Assembly (NCBI RefSeq): GCF_009915685.1
Contig: NZ_JAABLP010000003.1
Reading direction: 5' to 3' (one strand)
Source: Pannonibacter tanglangensis
GTDB lineage: Bacteria; Pseudomonadota; Alphaproteobacteria; Rhizobiales; Stappiaceae
Length of the DNA: 64,000 nucleotides
Below are positions 50,266-59,924 of this stretch, one piece after another; positions within the stretch are counted from its first letter, which is position 1, and each line of letters opens with the position of its first letter. A model generated the notes under the pieces. It saw only the letters and a list, made by a program, of their open reading frames with translations, made no database searches and was not told the origin of the DNA. The position numbers and the translations under genes were made by a program.

Positions 50266-51171
50266 ATGCGCCTTGCCATGCTTGCCCGAAACCCGGGCCT
50301 CTATTCGCACAAGCGCCTGGTGGAGGCGGCCGAGGCACGGGGGCATACGCTCACGATCTACAACACCTTGCGCTGCTACATGGACATCACGTCCCACCGG
50401 CCCTCGGTGATCTACAACGGCGAGCGGGTCACCGGCCATGACGCGGTCATTCCGCGCATCGGCGCTTCGGTGACCTATTATGGCCTCGCCGTGCTGCGCC
50501 AGTTCGAGATGATGGGTGTCTATCCACTCAATGAATCCGTCGCCATCGGCCGCTCGCGCGACAAGCTGCGCGCACTGCAGATCCTGGCGCGCGAGGGCAT
50601 CGGCCTGCCGGTGACGGCCTTTGCCTACGATCCGAAGCAGGCGGAGGAAGTGATCAAGCTCGTGGGCGGCGCCCCGGCGATCATCAAGCTGGTGGAGGGA
50701 ACGCAAGGGATCGGTGTGGTGCTCGGCGAGACCATGTCCTCGGCGAAGTCGGTGGTCGAGGCCTTCCGCGGCGCCAACGTGAACATCCTGGTGCAGGAGT
50801 ACATCAAGGAAGCGGGCTCCTCCGACATCCGCGCGCTGGTGATCGGCGGCAAGGTTGTCGCCTCGATGCGCCGCACGGGCGGCATCGGCGAGTTCCGTTC
50901 CAACCTGCATCGGGGCGGCTCGGCCGAGGCCATCAAGATCACCCCGGAGGAGCGTTCGACCGCGATCCGGGCCGCCAAGGCGCTCGGGCTCAACGTCGCC
51001 GGCGTCGACATGCTGCGCTCCAACCACGGTCCCGTGGTAATGGAAGTGAACTCCTCGCCCGGCCTCGAAGGCATTGAAAAGGCAACGGGGGTGGACGTTG
51101 CCGGGAAAATCATCGAGTTTATCGAGAAGCACGCAAAGGCGGGCCAGACCAAGACCAAGGGCAAGGGCTGA
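50266..51171 (+). CDS. rimK: RimK-like glutamate ligase for ribosomal protein S6
   Basis: A 301-residue ATP-grasp ligase that adds glutamate residues to ribosomal protein S6. It begins MRLAMLARNPGLYSHKRLVEAA, includes SRDKLRALQILAREGIGLPV, and has the ATP-grasp segments IIKLVEGTQGIGVVL, VQEYIKEAGSSDIRALVIGG and EVNSSPGLEGIE. This follows the characteristic RimK pattern throughout. The neighbouring genes (zinc protease and M14-like desuccinylase) form a conserved cluster, separated by 57 and 3 bases, indicating an operon. Confidence 0.95.
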   Translation: MRLAMLARNPGLYSHKRLVEAAEARGHTLTIYNTLRCYMDITSHRPSVIYNGERVTGHDAVIPRIGASVTYYGLAVLRQFEMMGVYPLNESVAIGRSRDKLRALQILAREGIGLPVTAFAYDPKQAEEVIKLVGGAPAIIKLVEGTQGIGVVLGETMSSAKSVVEAFRGANVNILVQEYIKEAGSSDIRALVIGGKVVASMRRTGGIGEFRSNLHRGGSAEAIKITPEERSTAIRAAKALGLNVAGVDMLRSNHGPVVMEVNSSPGLEGIEKATGVDVAGKIIEFIEKHAKAGQTKTKGKG

Positions 51172-51174
51172 GAG

Positions 51175-52227
51175 ATGACAGACACCGTGCGGCGCGATCC
51201 GTTCAAGATCGGGCCCTTCGAGATTGCCGCCGGCGAGCGGCGCACGGTGGACCTGCCCTTCAGCCTGCTGTCGAACCACACGCCGATGACACTGCCGGTG
51301 CAGGTGGTGCATGGCAGGAAGCCCGGGCCGGTGCTGTTCATCTCCGGCGTCGTGCATGGTGATGAGGTTCTTGGCGTCGAGATCATTCGCCGCATCCTCA
51401 GGAAGCCGCAGCTCGGCCGCCTTGCCGGCACGCTGCTCGCCATTCCGGTGGTCAATGCCTACGGCCTGATCTCGCATTCACGCTACCTGCCGGACCGGCG
51501 CGACCTCAACCGCTCGTTCCCCGGCTCCGAGCGCGGGTCGCTGGCGGCCCAGCTGGCAGACCTGTTCCGCAAGGAAATCGTCGCCCGCTCCGATGTCGGC
51601 ATCGACCTGCACACCGCCGCGCTGCACCGCACCAACCTGCCGCAGCTGCGCGTCGCGCGCTACAGCGGCCGGATGCGTGAGCTCGCCGATGCCTTCGGCG
51701 CGCCGCTGGTGATGGAGGCCAACCTGCGCCATGGCTCGCTGCGCGAGACAGCGCTGGCGATGGGCGTGGATGTGCTGCTGTATGAGGCCGGAGAGGCGCT
51801 GCGCTTTGACGAAGAGGCGATCCGCGTCGGGGAACGGGGCATCGTCGCGGTCATGCACCGGCTTGGCATGCTGCCCGGACAGGCGCCGAAACCCGTGCTG
51901 AAGGCCGGCAAGACGCCGCTCTACTCGCGCAAGTCCTTCTGGATCCGGGCGCCGGAAGGCGGCATCTTCCGGGCCTTGCGCCAGTCGGGACATCACGCCT
52001 CGGCCGGCGAGCTGCTGGGGGTTGTTGCAGATCCCTTTGGCGACACGGAATTCGAGCTGCACAGCCCGCATGACGGGCTGATCATCGGTCATTCGCATCT
52101 GCCCGTGGTCAACCAGGGCGATGCGCTGTTCCATGTGGCCAAGCTGACATCCGCGGGCCCGGCGGTCGCCGAAGAGGGCGAGGCGCACGAGCGCGACACC
52201 CTGTTCGACGAGGACGAGATCATCTGA
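51175..52227 (+). CDS. Succinylglutamate desuccinylase/aspartoacylase-family protein
   Basis: A 350-residue zinc-dependent deacylase of the M14-like AstE/ASPA family. The zinc motif is VVHGDE (H-x2-E, residues near 62-65), followed by NAYGLISHSRYLPDRRDLNRSFPG and GIDLHTAALHRTNLPQLRV with the second zinc histidine. The C-terminal part, with LYSRKSFWIRAPEGGIFR, is typical of a clade frequently encoded after rimK. It starts 3 bases after rimK, so the three genes are an operon. It may process glutamyl or aspartyl products generated there, but the substrate is not known. Confidence 0.88.
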   Translation: MTDTVRRDPFKIGPFEIAAGERRTVDLPFSLLSNHTPMTLPVQVVHGRKPGPVLFISGVVHGDEVLGVEIIRRILRKPQLGRLAGTLLAIPVVNAYGLISHSRYLPDRRDLNRSFPGSERGSLAAQLADLFRKEIVARSDVGIDLHTAALHRTNLPQLRVARYSGRMRELADAFGAPLVMEANLRHGSLRETALAMGVDVLLYEAGEALRFDEEAIRVGERGIVAVMHRLGMLPGQAPKPVLKAGKTPLYSRKSFWIRAPEGGIFRALRQSGHHASAGELLGVVADPFGDTEFELHSPHDGLIIGHSHLPVVNQGDALFHVAKLTSAGPAVAEEGEAHERDTLFDEDEII

Positions 52228-52236
52228 GGCCGGATC

Positions 52237-53040
52237 TCAGCTCCGGCTGGCGCAGATCGCGTAGCGGTGCTGAGTGGCGCGTTCGAGGCCCTTCAGGAAG
52301 CTGAAATTCGACCGCTGCGCCTTGTGGATCGCCCGCATGTCGGTGTCGACCGTAATCGTGTCGAAGCCGGCTTGCCGCAGGAGCTTCACGACCTCGTCCG
52401 CCCGGGCGCCTTGCGAGAAATGCACGCGCGAAAGGATGGACAGATGGGTTTCCATCTGGCCGGGGGCGGGACCGTGCTGCACGGCTGCGTCGCCTGACAG
52501 GCGCGCGACAAAGGCAGAGAGCCGCCTGATCAGCCGGACCGCAAGGCCGGGATTGACGAAGTCGCCGTCCACGATCAGCAGCTTGCCGCCGGGCTTCAGC
52601 ACGCGGTGCCAGTCGCGGAAGGCGGCGAGCGGATCGACCAGTGTCCAGACCAGATGCCGGTTGGTGATGACGTCGTAGCTGGCATCCGGCTCCATGGTGT
52701 TTTCCGCGTCGCCCATCAGGAAACGGATCGACCGGCCGCGCGTGCGGGCCTTGCTCCGGGCCAGCTCCAGCATGGGCTCGGCCCAGTCGAGCCCGGTGAC
52801 CTGAAAGCCCAGGTCATCCAGAAGATGCGAGACAACGGCGGTGCCGCAGGCAAGGTCGAGCGCCTTGCGTCCCTCGCCCTCTCCCAGGTGCCGGCGCAGC
52901 AACCTGTGCCAGGCTGCCCGCTCTTCCTCCGAGAAAATTTCATGCCCCGGCTGGCTGTCGAAACTGGCCGCCCGGGCGGACCAGTAGGCCTTTATTTCCT
53001 CGCGAAGTCCGTGGTTTGCGCCATGCGCGAGCGTGACCAT
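52237..53040 (-). CDS. Class I SAM-dependent methyltransferase
   Basis: A 267-residue methyltransferase with the SAM site ALDLACGTAVVSHLLDD and later strands SYDVITNRHLVWTLVDPL and GKLLIVDGD; this resembles small-molecule or ubiquinone-type methyltransferases. Start at ATG 53040 removes a hydrophobic unconserved leader. It is divergent from the ABC importer, sharing the 116-base promoter region, and such methyltransferases are often found beside metal-complex importers. A role in modifying an iron-complex ligand is a guess; it could be unrelated. Confidence 0.83.
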   Translation of the reverse strand: MVTLAHGANHGLREEIKAYWSARAASFDSQPGHEIFSEEERAAWHRLLRRHLGEGEGRKALDLACGTAVVSHLLDDLGFQVTGLDWAEPMLELARSKARTRGRSIRFLMGDAENTMEPDASYDVITNRHLVWTLVDPLAAFRDWHRVLKPGGKLLIVDGDFVNPGLAVRLIRRLSAFVARLSGDAAVQHGPAPGQMETHLSILSRVHFSQGARADEVVKLLRQAGFDTITVDTDMRAIHKAQRSNFSFLKGLERATQHRYAICASRS

Positions 53041-53094
53041 CTGCCTGGTTTTCCCTGCAAGTGATTGGAAAGACTGGAAACCTTCTAAAAGAAA

Positions 53095-53127
53095 AAAGTT
53101 GACTACGAAAGTCATAAAAAATTAGAT
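53095..53127 (+). promoter_or_regulatory. Promoter and operator of the iron-type ABC importer
   Basis: A -35 box TTGACT (53099-53104) and -10 TTAGAT (53122-53127) are 17 bases apart, 30 bases before the GTG start. Overlapping the -35 is a perfect inverted repeat TGACT-ACGAA-AGTCA (53100-53114), a candidate metal-repressor site. The ten bases AAAGTTGACT (53095-53104) also occur at the bfd promoter. Confidence 0.55.
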
Positions 53128-53156
53128 CACCCCATTCCTCCCACAGGAGATCGAAA

Positions 53157-54287
53157 GTGCTGACGTTCAAGAATGTGGCTTTTGCCGCAGCGGTATCGCT
53201 CGCCCTGATTGCAGAGACTGCAGTTGCAGGCGAAGTCGTGAAGATCAAGGACATCACGGGACGCGAGGTTGAAGTCGCCGTGCCTGTCGAACGCGTCATC
53301 CTCGGCGAAGGACGGCAGATCTACTTTACGGCAGCGCTGGACACCGAAAAGCCGTTCGGCCGCGTGGTCGGCTGGCGCGACGACTTCCGGAAGGCCGATC
53401 TCGACGGCTACACCGCCTATCTCGAGAAGTTCCCCGAGATGGCCACGATCCCGACCTTCGGCGGCATGAAGGACGGCACGTTCGACATCGAGCAGGCCGT
53501 GGCGCTGAAGCCCGACGTCATCATCATGAACACCGAGGCCAAGTCGGCGACAGAGGAGGCCGGTTACATCGAGAAGCTGGCCAAGGTCGGCATCCCGCTG
53601 GTCTACATCGACTTCCGCGAGAAGCCGATGCAGAACACCGACGCCTCGATGCGCATCATCGGCAAGCTGTTCGGCAAGGAAGCCCGCGCCGAGGAGTTCG
53701 TCAGCTTCCGTCAGGAGCAGATGGCGACGGTGACCGACCGTCTGGCCAAGGCCGGCGACCTGAAGAAGCCCGTCGTGTTCATGGAACGCGCCGGCGGCTA
53801 CAGCGACGATTGCTGCATGTCCTTCGGCAACGAGAACTTCGGAAAGATGGTCGATCTGGCCGGCGGCATCAACATGGCGGCCGAGTTTATTCCCGGCACC
53901 TTCGGCACGGTCAACCCGGAGCAGATCATCGCCTCCAACCCGGATCAGGTGATCATCACCGGCTCCAACTGGGAACTCTATGTCCCGGGGGGCAAGTGGG
54001 TCGGCGTGGGACCGGGCGCTGACGCCGCCAAGGCCAGGGCCAAGCTCGCGGGCCTGACCGAGCGCCCGGCCTTCACCGGCATCAAGGCGGTCAAGGACCA
54101 GAACGTCCATGCGATCTGGCACCAGTTCTACAACAGCCCGTACCAGTTCATCGCCGTGCAGCAGATCGCCAAGTGGCTGCATCCGGACCTGTTCCAGGAT
54201 GTGGACGTGGATGCGACCTTCAAGGAACTGCACACGCGCTTCCTGCCGGTCGAGTACCGCCCGGGCTACTTCGTCTCGCTCAAGTGA
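53157..54287 (+). CDS. ABC transporter substrate-binding protein, iron-complex type
   Basis: A 376-residue class III periplasmic binding protein, homologous to the FepB/FhuD group. A signal peptide covers about residues 1-23 (AVAG). The body begins VKIKDITGREVEVAVPVERVILGEGRQIYF and carries PDVIIMNTEAKSA and VIITGSNWELY. The pair CC in GYSDDCCMSFGNEN is unusual in the ligand cleft and may form a disulfide or contact metal. Start is GTG, with AGGAG 7 bases upstream. The import ligand could be a ferric siderophore, heme or a cobalamin; no TonB-dependent receptor is nearby. Confidence 0.88.
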   Translation: MLTFKNVAFAAAVSLALIAETAVAGEVVKIKDITGREVEVAVPVERVILGEGRQIYFTAALDTEKPFGRVVGWRDDFRKADLDGYTAYLEKFPEMATIPTFGGMKDGTFDIEQAVALKPDVIIMNTEAKSATEEAGYIEKLAKVGIPLVYIDFREKPMQNTDASMRIIGKLFGKEARAEEFVSFRQEQMATVTDRLAKAGDLKKPVVFMERAGGYSDDCCMSFGNENFGKMVDLAGGINMAAEFIPGTFGTVNPEQIIASNPDQVIITGSNWELYVPGGKWVGVGPGADAAKARAKLAGLTERPAFTGIKAVKDQNVHAIWHQFYNSPYQFIAVQQIAKWLHPDLFQDVDVDATFKELHTRFLPVEYRPGYFVSLK

Positions 54288-54417
54288 CCCGATCCGGGGC
54301 CGGTGGCAACACCGGCCCCGTCGCGCAGGTGGACAACGCAATGACACACGGCATCCCGCGGGCGGCAGTCGCCCTGTTCCTGTTTCCGGCGGCAATCCAG
54401 ACGAGTGAGGTGCGGTG

Positions 54418-55509
54418 ATGATGGCCGTTGTCGATGCAACAGATCTGGCCAAGACCCCGGCCGAAACCGGTGACGCCGGCGGCCTGCGCTACCGGGCGCT
54501 GACCGCGCGGCGGCTCGGCATTCTGGCGCTGATGCTGGTGACGCTGGCCCTCAGCGTCGCCCTCGACATGGGCCTCGGGCCCGCCCGCTACAGCCTTGGC
54601 GAGGTGCTGTCGGCGCTGGTCGACCCGGCCGGGGTCTCGGACCAGCTGCGCGTGGTGATCTGGGACATCCGCATGCCCATCGCGCTGATGGCCGTAACGG
54701 TGGGGGCGTCGCTGTCGCTGGCCGGTGCGCAGATGCAGACGATCCTCGCCAATCCGCTCGCCAGCCCCTTCACGCTCGGCATTTCGGCGGCGGCCAGCTT
54801 TGGCGCGGCGCTGGCACTGGTGGCCGGTGTTGCCGTGTTCCCGCTGGCGCTCGAGCTGATGGTGCCGATCAACGCGTTCCTGATGGCCATGCTGGCCTCG
54901 CTGTTCATCTATGCCGTCTCGACGCTGCGCGGGGTAACGGTGGAGACGATCGTGCTGCTCGGCATCGCGCTGGTGTTCACCTTCAACGCGCTTCTGGCGC
55001 TGCTGCAGTATCTGGCCTCCGAGCAGGCGCTGGCGGCGGTGGTGTTCTGGACCATGGGGTCGCTGACCAAGGCGACCTGGAGCAAGGTCGCGGTGACCGG
55101 TGCCGTGCTCGTCGTCTGCGTGCCGCTGTTCGCGCGTCAGGCCTGGGCGCTGACGGCGCTGCGGCTCGGCGATGACAAGGCCGCCTCCTTCGGCGTCAAC
55201 GTGAAGCGGCTGCGGCTCGAAACGCTGATGCTCGTCAGCCTGCTGGCGGCGATCCCGGTGTCCTTTGTCGGCACCATCGGCTTCATCGGCCTCGTCGGCC
55301 CGCATATCGCGCGGATGCTGCTGGGCGAGGACCAGCGCTTCTTCCTGCCCGGCTCGCTGCTCTGCGGTGCGCTGATGCTGTCAGCAACGTCGGTCCTGTC
55401 GAAGATGATCATCCCGGGCGCGATCCTGCCCATCGGCGTGATCACCGCGCTGGTCGGCGTGCCGTTCTTCTTCTCGCTGATCTTCACCAACAGGAGGCGC
55501 GCATGGTGA
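54418..55509 (+). CDS. FecCD-family ABC transporter permease
   Basis: A 363-residue inner-membrane permease of the FecCD/BtuC family with about 10 spans. Family elements are ANPLASPFTLGISAAASFGAAL, TVETIVLLGIAL, and the C-terminal GLVGPHIARMLLGEDQRFFLPGSLLCGALML ATPase-contact region. It starts 130 bases after the binding-protein stop. ATG 54418 has GAGG 7 bases before it; a GTG and another ATG in frame sit next to it. Only one permease gene is present, so it presumably forms a homodimer. Confidence 0.93.
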   Translation: MMAVVDATDLAKTPAETGDAGGLRYRALTARRLGILALMLVTLALSVALDMGLGPARYSLGEVLSALVDPAGVSDQLRVVIWDIRMPIALMAVTVGASLSLAGAQMQTILANPLASPFTLGISAAASFGAALALVAGVAVFPLALELMVPINAFLMAMLASLFIYAVSTLRGVTVETIVLLGIALVFTFNALLALLQYLASEQALAAVVFWTMGSLTKATWSKVAVTGAVLVVCVPLFARQAWALTALRLGDDKAASFGVNVKRLRLETLMLVSLLAAIPVSFVGTIGFIGLVGPHIARMLLGEDQRFFLPGSLLCGALMLSATSVLSKMIIPGAILPIGVITALVGVPFFFSLIFTNRRRAW

Positions 55510-56255
55510 GCCTGACGCTCGAAGCGCTGGGAGCGCGCTACGGCAAGCAAGCCGTCTTCTCCGGCCTGTCCGCCGGACCGCTGTCGGGCGGCACCCTGAC
55601 GGCGGTGATCGGCCCGAATGCGGCCGGCAAGTCGACCCTGTTCAAGCGCATCGCCGGGCTGATCAAGGGTGAGGGCGTGGTCAGCCTGTCGGGAACGGAC
55701 AGTCTCTCGCATCCGATCTGCTACATGCCGCAGGACACCGGCGCCAATGCGGTGCTGACAGTCTACGAGTCCGTGCTTCTGGCTGCCAAGCAGGGCGGCT
55801 CGTGGCGCGTTGCCGACGGCGAGCTGGACGAGATCGACGAGATCCTCACCTCGCTGAAGATCACCGACCTTGCCTTCCGCGATCTCGGGCAGCTGTCCGG
55901 CGGGCAGCGGCAGCTCGTCGCCATCGCCCAGGCGCTGGTGCGCAAGCCGCGCGTGCTGCTGATGGACGAGCCGACCTCGGCGCTGGACCTGTTCCGCCAG
56001 ATCGAGGTGCTGCAGTACATGCAGGGCCTTGCCCGCCGGCAGGGCATCGCGGTGCTGATCGCGCTGCATGATCTCAACCACGCCCTGCGCTACTGCGACC
56101 AGGCGATGGTGGTGGCCAACGGCCAGCTGGTGGCCAGCGGGCCGGTGGGCGAGGTGATCACGGCCGGTCTGCTGCGCGAGGTCTACCGGGTCGATGCCCG
56201 GATCGAGGCCTGCAGCCATGGCCGGTCGCATGTGATCGTCGATGCGGCGCTCTGA
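55503..56255 (+). CDS. Iron-complex-type ABC transporter ATP-binding protein
   Basis: A 250-residue ABC ATPase of the FecE/BtuD type. Walker A is GPNAAGKST, the signature is LSGGQRQLV, and Walker B is LLMDEPTSALD; HDLNHALRYCDQAMVV provides the H-loop. It overlaps the permease by seven bases, so the importer is one operon of three genes. The C-terminus YRVDARIEACSHGRSHVIV is usual for this class. Confidence 0.95.
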   Translation: MVSLTLEALGARYGKQAVFSGLSAGPLSGGTLTAVIGPNAAGKSTLFKRIAGLIKGEGVVSLSGTDSLSHPICYMPQDTGANAVLTVYESVLLAAKQGGSWRVADGELDEIDEILTSLKITDLAFRDLGQLSGGQRQLVAIAQALVRKPRVLLMDEPTSALDLFRQIEVLQYMQGLARRQGIAVLIALHDLNHALRYCDQAMVVANGQLVASGPVGEVITAGLLREVYRVDARIEACSHGRSHVIVDAAL

Positions 56256-56293
56256 TCCGGCACATTATTAGCCGGATAAATATCAGCGTAAAG

Positions 56294-56326
56294 AGAAGCC
56301 CCGCGTGGGTCACACGCGGGGCTTCT
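56294..56326. terminator. Terminator between the importer ATPase and pheT
   Basis: A perfect 14-bp stem (AGAAGCCCCGCGTG with CACGCGGGGCTTCT) with a five-base loop lies between two converging genes. It lacks a long T run on either side, so it is probably a strong roadblock or bidirectional terminator. Confidence 0.75.
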
Positions 56327-56345
56327 GCATTCAGGATCAGACCGC

Positions 56346-58763
56346 TCAGCCGCGCAGGGTGCCGCCGGTGGCCTTCTCGACGGCGGCGACGATCTTCTTT
56401 GCCACGGCGTCGATTTCCTCGTCGGTCAGCGTGCGGTCCTTGGGCTGCAGCGTCACGTCGATGGCGAGCGACTTCTTGCCTTCGCCCACGCCCTGCCCTT
56501 CGTAGATGTCGAAGAGGTTGACGTCGGCGATCAGCGTCTTCTCGGCGCCACGGGCAGCCTTCAGCAGCTTGTCGGCGCTGAGGTCCTTGTCGACCACGAA
56601 GGCGAAGTCGCGGCGGACCGGCATCAGGTCGGCGATGTCGAGCGCGCCCTTGGAGCGGGTCGGCTTGGCCTTCGGCTCCGGAATGGCGTCGAGATAGATC
56701 TCGAAGGCCACCAGCGGACCGGCCACGTCCATCACCCCCAGCGTGCGCGGATGCACCTCGCCGAAGACGGCGAGCGTCTGCTTCGGGCCGAGCTTGAAGG
56801 CACCGGAGCGGCCCGGATGGAACCAGCCGGGCGCATCGGTGAAGACCTGCAGCTTGTCGACCGGCGCGCCGGCGGCGGCCAGAACGGCTTCCGCATCGGC
56901 CTTGGCATCAAAAACGTCAACGCTGCCGGCGGAGCCCGACCAGTGCCGGCCATTGCCGGCGAGCTTGGCAGTGCCGCGGCGGACGCCGGCGACGACCATG
57001 CGCTGGCCATCCTCGCGGGCGGTGAGGAACACCTGACCGACCTCGAACAGGGCGACATCGGCATAGCCGCGGTCGGCGTTGCGCTGTGCCGCGGCGATCA
57101 GGCCCGGCAGCAGGCTCGGGCGCATCTGCGACATGTCGGCGGAGATCGGGTTGGCAAGCTCCAGCTCGCGCGCGCCGCCGCCGAAGGCTTCCGCATGGGC
57201 TTTGGCGATGAAGGACCAGGTGACGGCCTCGTCCATGCCGCGCGCGGCCAGCGTGCGGCGGGCACGGGAGCGGCGGATCTGGCTGGCGGTCAGTACCCGG
57301 GCCCCGACGGAGCCGGCGCGCGGCAGCGGCGTCGGCGCGACGCGGTCGAGACCGGCGATGCGCATGACCTCCTCGGCAAGATCGGCCTTGCCCTCGATGT
57401 CCGGACGCCAGCTCGGCGGGGCGACGCGGACCGTCTCACCGCTGCCGGAGATCCAGAAGCCGAGCGACTTGAGGATCAGGTTGATTTCCGGAACCGGCAG
57501 GTCGAGGCCGGTGAGGCGCTTCACTTCGCGGTAGGGGAACTCGATGATGCGCGAGGTGTCCGGCACCTGGCCGACGCTGACAACCTCCGACGGCGTGCCG
57601 CCGCACAGGTCCAGCACCATCTGGGTCGCCATCTCGAGACCCGGCAGCATGAAGTCCGGATCGACGCCGCGCTCGAAGCGGTAGCGGGCATCGGTGTTGA
57701 CGCCGAGCTTGCGGCCGGTGCGGGCGATGCCGGTCTCATCCCAGAGCGCGGATTCGATCAGCACGTCGACGGTGGTCTCGTCGCAGCCGGAATGCTCGCC
57801 GCCGAGGATGCCGCCGAGCGACTCCAGCCCCTTGTCATCGGCGATGACGCAGATGCTGTCGTCGACCTGGTAGGTCTTGCCGTTGAGGCCCTGGATCTCC
57901 TCGCCGGCGCGGCCGCGGCGGACGACCAGATTGCCGGTCACCTTGGCCGCGTCGAAGACGTGCAGCGGGCGGCCCTGGTCGAAGGTCATGTAGTTGGTGA
58001 TGTCGACCAGCGTGTTGATCGGGCGCAGGCCGATGGCAACCAGACGGTCCTGCAGCCACTTCGGCGACGGGCCGTTCTTGACGCCCTTGACGAGGCGCAG
58101 GCCAAAGGCCTTGCACAGGGCCGGCGTGTCGCCGAAGTCGAGGACGACCTTGGTCGGGCACGGGAAGCTGCCCCGGATCTGCAGGTGCTTGCGCTCCTTC
58201 AGCTTGCCGAGGCCGGCGGCGGCGAGATCCCGGGCGATGCCGTAGACGGCGGTGCAGTCCGGGCGGTTCGGCGTCAGGCCGATTTCGATCACCGGATCGC
58301 CAAGCCCCATGTACTCGGCGAAGGACATGCCGACCGGCGCATCTTCCGGCAGGTCGATGATGCCGTTGTGCTCGTCCGACAGCTCCAGCTCGCGCTCGGA
58401 ACACATCATGCCGAAGCTCTCGACATCGCGGATCTTGCCGACGGAGAGGGTGACGTCGAGGCCGGGGACATAGTCGCCCGGCTTGCCGAGCACCCCGACG
58501 AGGCCGGCGCGGGCGTTGGGCGCGCCGCAGACGACCTGCAGCAGCTCGCCCGAGCCGGTGTCGACCTTGAGCACGCGCAGGCGGTCAGCGTTCGGGTGCT
58601 GTTCGGCCGAGACGACCTTGGCGATCTTGAACGGGGCGAGGCGGGCTGCGCGGTCGGTGACGTCTTCGACTTCCAGACCGATCATGGTCAGGCGCTCGAC
58701 GATCTGGTCGAGCGTTGCGTCGGTCTCCAGATGCTCCTTGAGCCAGGAAAGCGTGAACTTCAT
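56346..58763 (-). CDS. pheT: Phenylalanyl-tRNA synthetase beta subunit
   Basis: An 805-residue beta subunit of the alpha2-beta2 enzyme that charges tRNA-Phe. It begins MKFTLSWLKEHLETDATLDQ, has the N-terminal tRNA-binding domain (about residues 39-150, ISSP-like VVSAEQHPNADRLRVLKVDTG), the B3/B4 editing domain, B5, and a C-terminal anticodon-binding ferredoxin-fold domain ending VTLQPKDRTLTDEEIDAV. Length and order match bacterial PheT. It is 78 bases after pheS, in the usual pheS-pheT order. Confidence 0.98.
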   Translation of the reverse strand: MKFTLSWLKEHLETDATLDQIVERLTMIGLEVEDVTDRAARLAPFKIAKVVSAEQHPNADRLRVLKVDTGSGELLQVVCGAPNARAGLVGVLGKPGDYVPGLDVTLSVGKIRDVESFGMMCSERELELSDEHNGIIDLPEDAPVGMSFAEYMGLGDPVIEIGLTPNRPDCTAVYGIARDLAAAGLGKLKERKHLQIRGSFPCPTKVVLDFGDTPALCKAFGLRLVKGVKNGPSPKWLQDRLVAIGLRPINTLVDITNYMTFDQGRPLHVFDAAKVTGNLVVRRGRAGEEIQGLNGKTYQVDDSICVIADDKGLESLGGILGGEHSGCDETTVDVLIESALWDETGIARTGRKLGVNTDARYRFERGVDPDFMLPGLEMATQMVLDLCGGTPSEVVSVGQVPDTSRIIEFPYREVKRLTGLDLPVPEINLILKSLGFWISGSGETVRVAPPSWRPDIEGKADLAEEVMRIAGLDRVAPTPLPRAGSVGARVLTASQIRRSRARRTLAARGMDEAVTWSFIAKAHAEAFGGGARELELANPISADMSQMRPSLLPGLIAAAQRNADRGYADVALFEVGQVFLTAREDGQRMVVAGVRRGTAKLAGNGRHWSGSAGSVDVFDAKADAEAVLAAAGAPVDKLQVFTDAPGWFHPGRSGAFKLGPKQTLAVFGEVHPRTLGVMDVAGPLVAFEIYLDAIPEPKAKPTRSKGALDIADLMPVRRDFAFVVDKDLSADKLLKAARGAEKTLIADVNLFDIYEGQGVGEGKKSLAIDVTLQPKDRTLTDEEIDAVAKKIVAAVEKATGGTLRG

Positions 58764-58841
58764 CGTGTCATCTCGTGTCTTTGGCAGCGCGCGGGCCGGG
58801 CTGACGGCCCCTGCGCGGCACGCCGGGAGGGATCGATCGGG

Positions 58842-59924
58842 TCAGGACGACAGGCCGCCGAACAGCGTCGGCAGGTCGAGCGGGCGGAAGCCGTAGTGCT
58901 TGATCCAGCGGACATCGGCATCGAAGAAGGCGCGCAGGTCCGGCATGCCGTATTTCAGCATGGCGATGCGGTCGATGCCCATGCCCCAGGCAAAGCCCTG
59001 GTACTCGTCCGGATCGAGGCCGCAGTTGCGGATGACATTGGGATGCACCATGCCGCAGCCGAGGATCTCGAGCCAGTCGTTGCCTTCCCCGAACTTCACC
59101 TCGGCGCCCGAACGGTCGCACTGGATGTCTACTTCCATGGACGGCTCCGTGAAGGGGAAGAAGGACGGGCGGAAGCGCATCTTGATGTCCTTGACCTCGA
59201 AGAAGGCCTTGCAGAACTCCTCCAGGATCCACTTCAGGTGACCCATGTGGCTGCCCTTGTCGATGACAAGGCCTTCCACCTGATGGAACATCGGCGTGTG
59301 GGTCTGGTCGCTGTCGCAGCGATAGGTGCGCCCCGGAATGATGACGCGGATCGGCGGCTGCTGGCTGCGCATGGTGCGGATCTGCACCGGCGAGGTGTGG
59401 GTGCGCAGCAGCAGGCGTTCACCGGCTTCGTCCGGATGGAAGAAGAAGGTGTCGTGCATGTCGCGTGCCGGATGGCCGAGCGGGAAATTCAGCGCGGTGA
59501 AGTTCAGCTCGTCGCTTTCGATATCCGGACCTTCGGCCACCGAGAAGCCCATGTCGGCAAAGATCGCGGTCAGCTCGTCGATCACCTGGGCAATCGGATG
59601 GATCCGGCCCATTTCGGCAGGCGCGGCGCGCAACGGCAAGGTGACGTCGACCCGCTCGCTGGCCAGACGCGCCTCGAGCGCGGCTTCCTTGAGCACGTCC
59701 TTGCGGGCGGCCAGTTCGTCTGAGACGCGGGTCTTGAGGCCGTTGATCGCGGCGCCCCTCGTCTGGCGCTCTTCCGGGCTCATCGAACCCAGCGTCTTCA
59801 GCATCTCGGAAATGCTGCCCTTCTTGCCAAGGGCGCCGATGCGCACCTCCTCGAGGGCTGCCTCGCTGGTGGCCGCGGCGATGGCGGCCGAAATCTCGGT
59901 GTAAAGGCTGTCGATGTCAGACAT
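58842..59924 (-). CDS. pheS: Phenylalanyl-tRNA synthetase alpha subunit
   Basis: A 360-residue class II catalytic subunit. An N-terminal coiled coil (about residues 1-85) precedes the catalytic core with HTSPVQIRTM and IPGRTYRCDSDQTHTPMFHQVEGLVID (motif 2 region), FFPFTEPSMEVDIQC, and the motif 3 segment GFAWGMGIDRIAMLKYG near the C-terminus. The Phe specificity pocket residues around FTEPS and GM are conserved. The 450-base upstream gap should hold its promoter; I saw no pheM-like leader peptide with phenylalanine codons. Confidence 0.98.
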   Translation of the reverse strand: MSDIDSLYTEISAAIAAATSEAALEEVRIGALGKKGSISEMLKTLGSMSPEERQTRGAAINGLKTRVSDELAARKDVLKEAALEARLASERVDVTLPLRAAPAEMGRIHPIAQVIDELTAIFADMGFSVAEGPDIESDELNFTALNFPLGHPARDMHDTFFFHPDEAGERLLLRTHTSPVQIRTMRSQQPPIRVIIPGRTYRCDSDQTHTPMFHQVEGLVIDKGSHMGHLKWILEEFCKAFFEVKDIKMRFRPSFFPFTEPSMEVDIQCDRSGAEVKFGEGNDWLEILGCGMVHPNVIRNCGLDPDEYQGFAWGMGIDRIAMLKYGMPDLRAFFDADVRWIKHYGFRPLDLPTLFGGLSS

